Below are positions 27,512 through 35,017 of a stretch of 64,000 nt of DNA, in pieces (the first letter of the stretch is position 1; each line of letters begins with the position of its first letter). Position numbers and translations under genes: made by a program. Source of the DNA: an uncultured Oceanospirillales bacterium (GTDB lineage Bacteria; Pseudomonadota; Gammaproteobacteria; Xanthomonadales; SZUA-36); NCBI GenBank assembly GCA_913055655.1, contig CAJXKA010000004.1:248001-312000 (forward strand), written 5' to 3'. Under the pieces are notes generated by a model. It was not told the origin of the DNA. It made no database searches and worked only from the letters and a program-made list of their open reading frames with translations.

Positions 27512-28078
27512 TCAGGCGGCTTCCGGCACCCGGCGGCTTTCGTGCCGGCCCTCCGCGGTTTCCTCGATGACCTTGCTGCAGAACGCGTCCAGGTCCTCCG
27601 GCGTGCGGCTGGTGACCAGGCCCTTGTCGACGACCACTTCGTCGTCCTTCCACAGCGCACCGGCGTTGGTCAGGTCGGTACGGATGGACGGGTAGCTGGT
27701 GACCTTGCGGTTGCGCAGGATATTGGCCTGCGCCAGCATCCACGGCCCGTGGCAGATGGCGCCGATGGCCTTCTTCGCCGCGAACATGTCGCGCACGAAC
27801 TGGACGGCATTCTCGTCCTGGCGCAGCGTATCCGGGTTGTAGAGCCCGCCCGGCAGCACCAGCGCGTCGAAATCCTCGGCGCTCACATCCTCGACCACGG
27901 CGTCGACCTCGACTTCCTCGGCCCACTCACGGCCACGTACGCCACGAATGGTCCCGGGTTGCAGCGAGACAACCTTCACGTCCGCGTCCGCGGCGCGCAG
28001 CCGGTCGAGCGGTTCAACCAGTTCGGACTGTTCGAATCCATCAGTTGCAAGAATGGCGATACGTTTGCCTTGTAGCAT
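27512..28078 (-). CDS. DJ-1/PfpI family protein
   Basis: A 188-residue class I glutamine amidotransferase-like protein of the PfpI/YhbO type. The nucleophile elbow is AICHGPW with Cys near residue 108, and the preceding acidic residue is in DGFEQSEL near 14-20. LPGGLYNPDTLRQ and TSYPSIRTDL are family blocks. Members act as proteases, chaperones or deglycases of glycated proteins. ATG 28078 follows GGAGG. It is transcribed alone and ends at a strong intrinsic terminator. Confidence 0.93.
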   Translation of the reverse strand: MLQGKRIAILATDGFEQSELVEPLDRLRAADADVKVVSLQPGTIRGVRGREWAEEVEVDAVVEDVSAEDFDALVLPGGLYNPDTLRQDENAVQFVRDMFAAKKAIGAICHGPWMLAQANILRNRKVTSYPSIRTDLTNAGALWKDDEVVVDKGLVTSRTPEDLDAFCSKVIEETAEGRHESRRVPEAA

Positions 28079-28345
28079 GAAACCTCCGTGAGTTTTGAAT
28101 GGTGGCCAGGCTCGACGGCCCGGCGCGTTTGCGTCTTCACCCTAAGAACATGCAATCACCATGCCGGGCACGAACACCAGGCATGCCAAACCGCCTGTCA
28201 CGTCGTGCCCAGGCGATCTGCGGTGATCCAGGGAAAAACACCAGGGCCGACAAGGGTAACGGCCACGGTGGAGGAATTACAGGGGGCTTTGCAAAATCGA
28301 AAGGGTTTTCAGGCGGCGAGGTCTTCCAGGCTAGCCGTTCACTTT
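28079..28345. other. Intergenic stretch without a supported gene
   Basis: No frame here has protein-like composition with a ribosome site. It carries the promoter of the DJ-1/PfpI gene at its left end and runs into the 23-bp repeat array on its right. Confidence 0.6.
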
Positions 28346-28506
28346 GGCTATAGCCAAAATGGCAATCCGGCTTTAGCCATAAAGGCATGCGGTCTATAGC
28401 CACTTCGGCAGGTCGGCTATAGCCATGTTGGCGAATCGTCTATAGCCATACTGGCAAACCGTCTATAGACATTTTGGCAAAGTGGCTTTAGCCAATTTTG
28501 CGCGGG
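28346..28506. repeat. Seven-copy 23-bp tandem repeat
   Basis: Units start at 28346, 28369, 28392, 28415, 28438, 28461 and 28484, exactly 23 bp apart. The consensus is G-K-CTWTAGCCA, then two or three variable bases, TGGC, then R-A and two or three variable bases. GGCTATAGCC is itself a 10-bp palindrome and GCCA-nnn-TGGC a second dyad, so every unit has twofold symmetry. The last unit is decayed on its right side. The array starts 16 bp downstream of the orphan vapB stop. It is not a CRISPR: there are no spacers. Confidence 0.93.
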
Positions 28507-28521
28507 CATTTGAAGCGGGGC

Positions 28522-28737
28522 CTAGTGGCGGCTCCTCCGCAGGCCATCAAGGTCGCCCTCCCAGTGCACCTTTCCACGTAAATTCTTAATCCTGGCCTGT
28601 TGCTGCAAGCGCTCAAGCCGAACCAGCAGTCGTAACGCCCGATCGACCACGACCTGGATATCTGATCCACCGCACAACCTACGCGCTTCGGAAATCAACG
28701 CGTCATCTATTTCGATATCTGTTTTCAAGGCTGGCAC
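28522..28737 (-). CDS. vapB: Orphan VapB-family antitoxin (DUF2191)
   Basis: A 71-residue protein from a GTG start. The ribbon-helix N-terminus TDIEIDDALISEARRL and the C-terminal toxin-wrapping segment KNLRGKVHWEGDLDGLRRSR match VapB antitoxins of the DUF2191 type, where the GK-x-x-WEGDL tail inhibits the VapC PIN nuclease. No VapC-like frame follows on the minus strand; the gene runs directly into the 23-bp repeat array. It is therefore either a relic or an antitoxin acting in trans. Confidence 0.83.
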   Translation of the reverse strand: MPALKTDIEIDDALISEARRLCGGSDIQVVVDRALRLLVRLERLQQQARIKNLRGKVHWEGDLDGLRRSRH

Positions 28738-28860
28738 CTTTTCCAGGTCCGGAGGTTCATTTTAGTTGAAGGGCCAACTTTCAGCTGTGTGAGCGGTAGT
28801 AAGCAGGAAACATATCGTCGCCACCCGCCCGCCTGGATCCTCACGCGTCGCGGTCAGAGA

Positions 28861-28883
28861 AAGCCCGGCCCCTGGTCGGGCTT
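28861..28883 (-). terminator. Intrinsic terminator downstream of higBA
   Basis: AAGCCCG and CGGGCTT form a GC-rich stem with further imperfect pairing of AGAA/TTCT outside. It lies 30 bp downstream of the higA stop. Thymines on both outer sides make it usable in either direction. Confidence 0.75.
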
Positions 28884-28913
28884 TTCTGTTCCTGGAATGG
28901 TGAAGGCCGTTAG

Positions 28914-29243
28914 CTATAAGGCCGCGGGGACCTCGGCCATCGGTTTCACCGCCATCGCAATTTCCTCGCCGCTCTGTATCTGCGCCATTTCCAGGTCATA
29001 GTTCATCTGCCGGTTCAGCCAGTACTGCGGTGTCATATTGAAAAATCGCGCAAGTCGTAACGCCGTGTCCGCGGTAATCGAGCGCTTACCCTTAATGATC
29101 TGCGAGATGCGTGTCTGCTGAATGCCGAGCGCCTTCGCCAGACGATACTGGGACAACCCATGATCTTCAATCAGCTCGCGAACATCCTCGCCAGGGTGGG
29201 AAGGTGGGATTCGATCAATCTCTATGTTCTGCATTTCACTCAT
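28914..29243 (-). CDS. higA: HigA family antitoxin
   Basis: A 109-residue cytoplasmic antitoxin with a Xre/Cro helix-turn-helix: PPSHPGEDVRELIEDHGLSQ, then LAKALGIQQTRISQIIKGKR around residues 35-55, and the family end block LARFFNMTPQYWLNRQMNYDLE. It starts 1 nt after the higB stop. In this family the toxin gene comes first and HigA represses the operon. An internal ATG at 29234 is an alternative start. Confidence 0.94.
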   Translation of the reverse strand: MSEMQNIEIDRIPPSHPGEDVRELIEDHGLSQYRLAKALGIQQTRISQIIKGKRSITADTALRLARFFNMTPQYWLNRQMNYDLEMAQIQSGEEIAMAVKPMAEVPAAL

Positions 29244-29244
29244 A

Positions 29245-29526
29245 TCAGTGGTAGTCCATCAATTGCACATCCTCTGCGTGCCCGTCTCGCCAGCCAAACA
29301 CAATTCGATACTGATTGTTCACGCGCAAGCTGTAGAGGTGCGACCAGCGTCCTTTCAGGCGTTTCACACGCATCGCGCTGAACTCCCGAAGCTCATACGG
29401 CGAAGACGCTGCGCTCAGTCGCTCAAGACACATTCGTACACGACTTTGAATATGGGCTGGAAACTTCAATGAACGCACACCAAGTGCGATTCGCCTGGTT
29501 TCCCTGTCTCGATATGATCTGATCAT
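29245..29526 (-). CDS. higB: HigB family toxin (RelE-like mRNA interferase)
   Basis: 93 residues from ATG 29526 (frame open to 29649). The RelE/HigB fold is recognisable from MIRSYRDRETRRI, LREFSAMRVKRLKGRWSHLYSLRV and the terminal block NQYRIVFGWRDGHAEDVQLMDYH. HigB toxins cut mRNA on the ribosome. Arg and His residues in the last strand are present, so it appears intact. Immediately upstream of higA in the same operon. Confidence 0.93.
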   Translation of the reverse strand: MIRSYRDRETRRIALGVRSLKFPAHIQSRVRMCLERLSAASSPYELREFSAMRVKRLKGRWSHLYSLRVNNQYRIVFGWRDGHAEDVQLMDYH

Positions 29527-29681
29527 TCCAGAAACATATCGTGCTGCGATAGTATCGCGATACGGGTATTTTCGCAAAACCACGTAGGAAATCACCCTAA
29601 CCCCGCCCCCAAGCACGTTCTCCGCTTTTGAGAACCCCACCCCCCACAATGCCCCCAGGTCAAAAAAATCACCCGGGGCAC

Positions 29682-29709
29682 TTGATATTTCACTAATCTA
29701 CACTATATT
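29682..29709 (+). promoter_or_regulatory. Sigma-70-type promoter of the MerR-vWA operon
   Basis: TTGATA at 29682-29687 and TATATT at 29704-29709 are separated by 16 bp, and lie about 40 bp before the MerR-like start codon. Confidence 0.6.
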
Positions 29710-29749
29710 ACAGCTTCTGACAGTCACATCGCCCAAAAGGCCAAGCGAC

Positions 29750-30400
29750 ATGCCAAAGCTATACGACATCAAGGAACTGGTGGATATCACCGGCCTGCCG
29801 GAGCGCACCGTGCGCTATTACCTGGTGAAAGTGCTGAACGCGCCGTCCGGCACCCCGGGCCGCAAGTCGTACTACGACCAGCAGACCCTGGACCGGCTGA
29901 AACTGGCCCAGCAGGTGCTGGCAAGGGACTACGACCCCAAGCGCGGCGAAGTAAAGCCGTCGCTGGAGCAGTTCAGCGACTGGCTCGACAACCTGGACGA
30001 AGAAGAACTTCACCGCCTGGCCGAGATGCCGTACCGCATCAAGCCCAAGGCGATTACGCAACCCCGCCCGCCACACCGCGCGCCGGCCGGAATTGCCATG
30101 CACACGGCGCCAATGCGCGCCGAAAAACGCGACCTGCTTCAGGTCATGGAGGATAAGAAAGCCGAACACACCCAAGCAGACCACAGCCACAGCGCGGAAG
30201 ACTCCGCGTCGAACTACCTGGACCGGATCATGGGCCCCGACCCGCACCGCAAGCCAGAACCACCCCGCGCGGAACACTGGAACGAATTCCAGTTCGGCCA
30301 CGACCTGGTCATCCGCGTACGCACCCCCCTCACCCGCGACCAGCGCCGACAGGTGGAACTGGCCGGGGCACTCCTGAAATCCGTCGTCGGAGGAAAATAA
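29750..30400 (+). CDS. MerR-like DNA-binding protein
   Basis: 216 residues. The first 65 form a MerR winged helix: YDIKELVDITGLPERTVRYYL, then PGRKSYYDQQTLDRLKLAQ. No effector-binding or metal-binding domain follows. The middle is Pro/His/Glu-rich and probably disordered, and the last about 50 residues (NEFQFGHDLVIRVRTPLTRDQ) form a small conserved-looking tail that may contact a partner. It lies 2 bp before the vWA gene, so they are one operon. The tail may sense the vWA protein; this is inference. Confidence 0.82.
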   Translation: MPKLYDIKELVDITGLPERTVRYYLVKVLNAPSGTPGRKSYYDQQTLDRLKLAQQVLARDYDPKRGEVKPSLEQFSDWLDNLDEEELHRLAEMPYRIKPKAITQPRPPHRAPAGIAMHTAPMRAEKRDLLQVMEDKKAEHTQADHSHSAEDSASNYLDRIMGPDPHRKPEPPRAEHWNEFQFGHDLVIRVRTPLTRDQRRQVELAGALLKSVVGGK

Positions 30401-30402
30401 CC

Positions 30403-31743
30403 ATGACCGATATCCAGATCAAAGCACGCTGGGACCACGCCCAGGCCCCCACCGGCAAAGCCGCCACCCGCGGCCTGCTCATCGACATCACCGCGCCCGA
30501 ACTGCCCAAAGCGGAAGGCGAGACTGAACGGCCACCCGTCAACCTGGCCCTGGTCATCGACCGCAGCGGCTCAATGCACGGCGGCCCGCTGGAGGCCGCG
30601 AAGGAAGCGGCGATGGGCCTGGCCAACCGCCTGCGCGACAGTGACCGCCTGTCCGTAGTCGTCTACGGCTCCGATGTCACCGTCGTGGTTGACTGCGCGC
30701 GCATGGACACCGCCGGCAAGCAATCTGCCGTTTCCGCGATTCAACACATCGAGACCAGCGGAATGACCAACCTCTCCGGTGGCTGGCTCCGCGGCGCCCG
30801 CTGCGCAGCAAACGCCATGGATGAACACGACTTCAAATCAGGCCACGTCATCCTGCTCTCCGACGGCCGCGCCAACGAAGGCGAGTGCAACCCCGAACGC
30901 CTGGCCGAACTCGCCGGCGACCTGGCCGACCGCAACGTGACGACAACGTGCGTCGGCATCGGCGCCAACTACTCCCCCCTTCAGCTGACCGCGATCGCAG
31001 AAGCCGGCCAGGGCGAACTGCACCAGTCCAGCGAACCCAACGAGATCATCGAAGTCCTCGCCGGCGAAATCGGCGAACAGACCCAGGTGGTCGCCCGCAA
31101 CTTCACGCTGCACCTGCAAGGCCCCCACGCCGAAAACGCCCGCCAGCTGACCCACTACCGCCAACCCGGCAACGGCACCGGCGCGCACACGGCCGACGGC
31201 ACCGCCCCCATCAACATCGGCACCCTGATCGCCGGCCAGACCCGCCACGTGGCGCTGCTACTGGAACTCGAAGCCGAGCAACTGCCCGAGCCCACCACGC
31301 TGCACTACACCCTCAAGGCCCAGTGGCAACACCAGGCCGACGCCGATACCCAGCCCCGCAGCACAACAAGCCAGACCCACCTGGCCATCGTCCCCCCAGG
31401 GGATTTCGACGAAGAAACCCGCGACAAAGCCGTCGCCGAAACCATCGCCGAACTCTGGCTCGCCCGCCAGGGCTACGACGCCATGCTCCACAACGAACGC
31501 GGCGACTACGCCATGGCGAGCGAAGCCTTCAGCCTCAACGAAAAAGCCTTCGACGCCATGGTCCAGGACCTCGACAGCGCCCCCGCCATGCTCACCCGCC
31601 GCGACCGCATCGCCAGCCGCGTGCGAAGCAGCTGGGACGGCATGTCCAAGCGCGAAGCCATGGCGCTCTCGCGCAAGGCCCTGCGCTCTAAGCCGGACTT
31701 CCGCAGCAGCAGGAGCGACGCGGATTGGACGGATACGGAGTAA
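30403..31743 (+). CDS. von Willebrand factor A-domain protein
   Basis: 446 residues, no signal peptide or membrane helix, so cytoplasmic. The vWA domain has a complete MIDAS: VIDRSGSMHGG near residue 52, the Thr in SGMTNLSGG near 124, and LLSDGRANEG near 149. A beta-rich middle domain follows (about 225-330) and a C-terminal helical part. Ser-x-Ser MIDAS proteins bind partner acidic residues through Mg2+. It is operonic with a MerR-like regulator and overlaps no other gene. Function unknown; MoxR ATPase partners often seen with vWA proteins are absent here. Confidence 0.88.
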   Translation: MTDIQIKARWDHAQAPTGKAATRGLLIDITAPELPKAEGETERPPVNLALVIDRSGSMHGGPLEAAKEAAMGLANRLRDSDRLSVVVYGSDVTVVVDCARMDTAGKQSAVSAIQHIETSGMTNLSGGWLRGARCAANAMDEHDFKSGHVILLSDGRANEGECNPERLAELAGDLADRNVTTTCVGIGANYSPLQLTAIAEAGQGELHQSSEPNEIIEVLAGEIGEQTQVVARNFTLHLQGPHAENARQLTHYRQPGNGTGAHTADGTAPINIGTLIAGQTRHVALLLELEAEQLPEPTTLHYTLKAQWQHQADADTQPRSTTSQTHLAIVPPGDFDEETRDKAVAETIAELWLARQGYDAMLHNERGDYAMASEAFSLNEKAFDAMVQDLDSAPAMLTRRDRIASRVRSSWDGMSKREAMALSRKALRSKPDFRSSRSDADWTDTE

Positions 31744-31792
31744 GACTATTTGCCGCTACCTGGCGGGGAGCAATAAAGAAACCAGGCTTTGG

Positions 31793-31815
31793 AACCCCGG
31801 CGAATTGCCGGGGTT
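31793..31815 (+). terminator. Hairpin after the vWA gene
   Basis: AACCCCGGC pairs with GCCGGGGTT around a 5-nt loop, 50 bp after the vWA stop. Only three thymines follow, so termination strength is uncertain. Beyond it, to 31981, is the AT-rich leader of the restriction-modification operon. Confidence 0.6.
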
Positions 31816-31981
31816 TCCAGTTACCGCTCGAGCATCGCTCAAATGGGTCTTACCCCTGCTCATTCAATGAATTGAAAAGTTCTCAGGTTATGAGAGTCAG
31901 GTATCAAACAATGTGCTTGTCCTGATTGCTTAAGGGACGATTTATTGTCATTATGTCTACAAATAGTCCCAGAGGTGAATC

Positions 31982-33247
31982 ATGCGCTCAAAATCCCAGC
32001 TCGCCGACCAAGCTCTTGCTGAAGCCCTTCAACGCTGGGGAACGAGCCATGTTGCAAATGAACTGGATGTCACACCCCGAACCATCGATCGATGGAAAAG
32101 CAATGGAGTTCCAAATCCCGGGCTGGTGTTACATGCCATTAACGACCTTGTTAAACCTGCTCTGATAGCAAACGACGAAGAGGCTGATCCAGCTTTCAGA
32201 TTTATCGACCTGTTCGCCGGAATCGGCGGGACTAGGTTGGGTTTTGAACGCGCCGGAGGAAAATGCGTGTTCACGAGTGAGTGGGATCGGTTTGCAAACG
32301 AGACCTACAGGGCAAATTTCGAGCTCGACCATCCAATAAATGGTGATATCTGGAAAGTCGACCTGGCAGACATTCCTGACCATGATGTTCTGGTTGGGGG
32401 ATTCCCTTGCCAGCCATTTTCAATTGCAGGAGTTTCAAAGAAGAACTCACTTGGGCGAGAGCATGGTTTTCGTGACAAAACCCAGGGAACCTTGTTTCAC
32501 CGAATAGTTGAGATTCTTGACGCAAAAGCGCCATCCGCGTTCCTGCTGGAGAACGTCAAAAACCTTGTAAGCCATGACCGTGGACGCACTTTCGAAATTA
32601 TCAAAGGACGCCTGACCGAACTGGGTTACAGCGTTCATTGGAAAATTATTGACGGCAGCCATTTCACCCCACAGCACAGGGAACGGATCTATATAGTCGG
32701 ATTCAGGAAACCTACTGCCTTTGACTGGGACCAGGTGTCACTCGAGAACCCTGACCTGCGCGTTGGTGAGGTCATGGCCGATATTCTGCACACAGAAGAT
32801 GGTAGCGAAGTCGCAGAAAAGGACTACACGGTAGGTGCCAGGGCTTCAGTAAACCCAAAATACACACTTAGCCCGAAACTCTGGAATTACCTCAAAGCAT
32901 ATGCTGAGAAACATCGTCGTAAGGGTAATGGGTTTGGGTTTGGCCTTGTTAGCGGCGATGACAAATGCAGGACGCTTTCGGCTCGTTATTACAAAGACGG
33001 CTCCGAGATACTCGTAAACCAGGGGCAACGTAAGCGGCCCCGACGTCTTACGCCACGAGAATGCGCACGGATTATGGGGTTTCCTGAAAGCTACATCATT
33101 CCCGTCTCTGATACTCAGGCGTACAAACAGTTCGGAAACTCCGTAGTTGTGCCGGTGATCGAAAGCATAGCTAAGGCGATGCTTCCTCACGTCGTAACCT
33201 TAATCGAACAGGAACAGCTTGAGGATCAGTACGCGATGGTTGTGTGA
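31982..33247 (+). CDS. C5-cytosine DNA methyltransferase, EcoRII/Dcm type
   Basis: 421 residues with an N-terminal helix-turn-helix (about 14-55, TSHVANELDVTPRTIDRW) as in M.EcoRII, which can repress its own promoter. C5-MTase motifs in order: FIDLFAGIGG (I, about 74), GGFPCQPFS with catalytic Cys143 (IV), LLENVKN (VI, about 188), QHRERIYIVG (VIII, about 234) and QFGNSVVVPV (X, near 392). The expected target is CCWGG from its companion endonuclease, giving the inner 5-methylcytosine. GAGGTG precedes ATG 31982. First gene of a three-gene operon and the start of the AT-richer island. Confidence 0.94.
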   Translation: MRSKSQLADQALAEALQRWGTSHVANELDVTPRTIDRWKSNGVPNPGLVLHAINDLVKPALIANDEEADPAFRFIDLFAGIGGTRLGFERAGGKCVFTSEWDRFANETYRANFELDHPINGDIWKVDLADIPDHDVLVGGFPCQPFSIAGVSKKNSLGREHGFRDKTQGTLFHRIVEILDAKAPSAFLLENVKNLVSHDRGRTFEIIKGRLTELGYSVHWKIIDGSHFTPQHRERIYIVGFRKPTAFDWDQVSLENPDLRVGEVMADILHTEDGSEVAEKDYTVGARASVNPKYTLSPKLWNYLKAYAEKHRRKGNGFGFGLVSGDDKCRTLSARYYKDGSEILVNQGQRKRPRRLTPRECARIMGFPESYIIPVSDTQAYKQFGNSVVVPVIESIAKAMLPHVVTLIEQEQLEDQYAMVV

Positions 33248-33699
33248 TGAGCGATGTCCACTCGCCATCGCAGCGCAGCCGAAACATGGCTGCGATTAAA
33301 GGCAAGAACACCAAACCGGAGCTCATAATTCGTTCCGGTTTGCATAAACGGGGGTTCCGGTTTCGCCTACACCAAAAGGACATCCCAGGTAAGCCGGACC
33401 TGTTTCTGGCGAAATATCGGGCGGCCATATTCATCCACGGCTGCTTCTGGCACCGTCACGAATGCGAGCTTTTTAAGTGGCCGAAAACCAGACCGGAATT
33501 CTGGCGTCAGAAAATTGACGCCAACCACACCAGAGACGTCACAAACCGTGGCGAGTTACTCGCGAGAGGCTTCCGTGTTCTTTATGTCTGGGAGTGTGCG
33601 CTCAGGGGGCAAACAAAAATGAGTCTGGAGTGCCTTTTAAGCGACATCGCAGATTGGATTCATTCCACCAGTTCATTCAACGAGATTCCAGCAGCCTGA
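33244..33699 (+). CDS. vsr: Very-short-patch mismatch repair endonuclease Vsr
   Basis: 151 residues, overlapping the methylase stop by 4 bp. Vsr nicks beside T:G mismatches that arise when the 5-methylcytosine of the Dcm/EcoRII site deaminates. The family blocks are RSRNMAAIKGKNTKPE, then KPDLFLAKYRAAIFIHGCFWH (positions 33397-33456) with the catalytic Asp, and the zinc/metal histidines HRHEC. The C-terminal RGFRVLYVWEC is also typical. Standard length. Confidence 0.95.
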   Translation: MMSDVHSPSQRSRNMAAIKGKNTKPELIIRSGLHKRGFRFRLHQKDIPGKPDLFLAKYRAAIFIHGCFWHRHECELFKWPKTRPEFWRQKIDANHTRDVTNRGELLARGFRVLYVWECALRGQTKMSLECLLSDIADWIHSTSSFNEIPAA

Positions 33700-34904
33700 T
33701 GTACCGTCAGGACCTCTCCCAGTATTTTGAGATGTTTGTCCTTCGGCGCTTAACGGCAGTTGAAGTTGACCCGGAATCCTCGAATCAACATGAGTTCAAC
33801 GGAGTAAAGGAACTAAAAGCACTTTTTGGCACAGAACGACAGGAAGTTTCTGCGACGTTCATATACCTGTCTGAGGAAGACCGTGAGCCTCTGGTTTCAA
33901 GTGGCAGTCTCACCTGGTATGACGCACGAGAGAAGCACCCGTTCAGAACAGAGTTCCGGCTGTATTTTCGGGAAAATGAGGCGATCAACAGCGCAAACGC
34001 CGATGACCTGTTGTTTGTCGGAAAGCGCCCCTCCGGCGATCTTATGATCGTGATCGCAGAGGCTTACTCCACTGCTGATTCACAGTTGCGCTGGTTGGCC
34101 AGAGCGTCTGCTCAAATTGGCCACCAGTTTGAACTCCGAGATCGCGATCAGGCGCACGCCATTAATGTCGGATTTGTCGAACGATTGTTTCTTGAACAAC
34201 TCGGCATCAGCACGTTCGTGGTCGAACCTGATTTACTGAAAACTCTTCAGGCCAGGTTCGGTAACAGATTTCCGGGTACTGCGGATTTTTCAGCGTTTGC
34301 CAGAGAGCTCGCCGGCCCAATGGATGCTGCTGAAGATCCAGACAAGGTGCTTCTGGCCTGGATGGACCAGGAAGAAGTCTGTTTTCGAACGATGGAGCGT
34401 TTTCTGTTAGAGGAGCGTCTGGAAGAGGGGTTCGGTAATGACGTGGATGCGTTTATTCAGTACTCCCTTTCAGTCCAGAACAGGCGCAAATCAAGAGTCG
34501 GTCATGCTTTCGAACACCATTTGAGCCGAGTGTTTATTGAAAATGACATCTCTTTTACAAGGGGTGCACAAACAGAAAATCGCTCGAAACCCGACTTTGT
34601 CTTCCCCGGAATTTCCGCTTATTGGGATGAACAATTCCCAGAACAGCGACTTACGATGCTTGGCGCAAAAACAACTTGTAAAGACCGATGGCGTCAGATC
34701 CTTTCAGAAGCTAAGCGTATTTCTGAAAAGCACCTGATCACGCTTGAACCAAGTATTAGCGAAACTCAGACCACTGAAATGCGAGCTAACGCCGTGAGAC
34801 TCGTGATTCCCTCCGAAATTCAATCTTCTTACCTCGAAAGCCAACGCAGCGAACTACTGTCGGTTTCATTGTTTATAGAACACCTGCGGGAAACTCAAAG
34901 CTGA
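33699..34904 (+). CDS. EcoRII-type type IIE restriction endonuclease
   Basis: 401 residues from ATG 33699, which shares one base with the vsr stop (TGATG). EcoRII itself is 404 residues. The N-terminal effector DNA-binding domain (to about 170) and C-terminal PD-(D/E)xK catalytic domain are both present: SRVGHAFEHHL, KPDFVFPG and LGAKTTCKDRWRQI supply the acidic and Lys/Arg residues around the EcoRII active site. It should cut CCWGG and need two sites. All three operon genes look intact, so the system is likely active. Confidence 0.93.
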   Translation: MYRQDLSQYFEMFVLRRLTAVEVDPESSNQHEFNGVKELKALFGTERQEVSATFIYLSEEDREPLVSSGSLTWYDAREKHPFRTEFRLYFRENEAINSANADDLLFVGKRPSGDLMIVIAEAYSTADSQLRWLARASAQIGHQFELRDRDQAHAINVGFVERLFLEQLGISTFVVEPDLLKTLQARFGNRFPGTADFSAFARELAGPMDAAEDPDKVLLAWMDQEEVCFRTMERFLLEERLEEGFGNDVDAFIQYSLSVQNRRKSRVGHAFEHHLSRVFIENDISFTRGAQTENRSKPDFVFPGISAYWDEQFPEQRLTMLGAKTTCKDRWRQILSEAKRISEKHLITLEPSISETQTTEMRANAVRLVIPSEIQSSYLESQRSELLSVSLFIEHLRETQS

Positions 34905-34940
34905 CTTAACTACTCAGAAGTTGCTGCGTTCGCTTGATTA

Positions 34941-34979
34941 CAAAAGTTGCGGCTCTAAACTAGAGCTTTCTCACTTTTG
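34941..34979. terminator. Nested inverted repeats between convergent operons
   Basis: An outer stem CAAAAGT/ACTTTTG encloses an inner stem GCTCTA/TAGAGC with an AAC loop. It lies between the EcoRII endonuclease stop and the end of the minus-strand operon, suiting a bidirectional terminator of modest strength. Confidence 0.5.
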
Positions 34980-35017
34980 TCGATTGGCACATTTGAAGAC
35001 CACGGATCTTCGTAACT

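Noticed and set aside
28346..28506. CRISPR array at the 23-bp repeats
   Set aside because: The units are directly contiguous with no spacers and no cas genes lie nearby.
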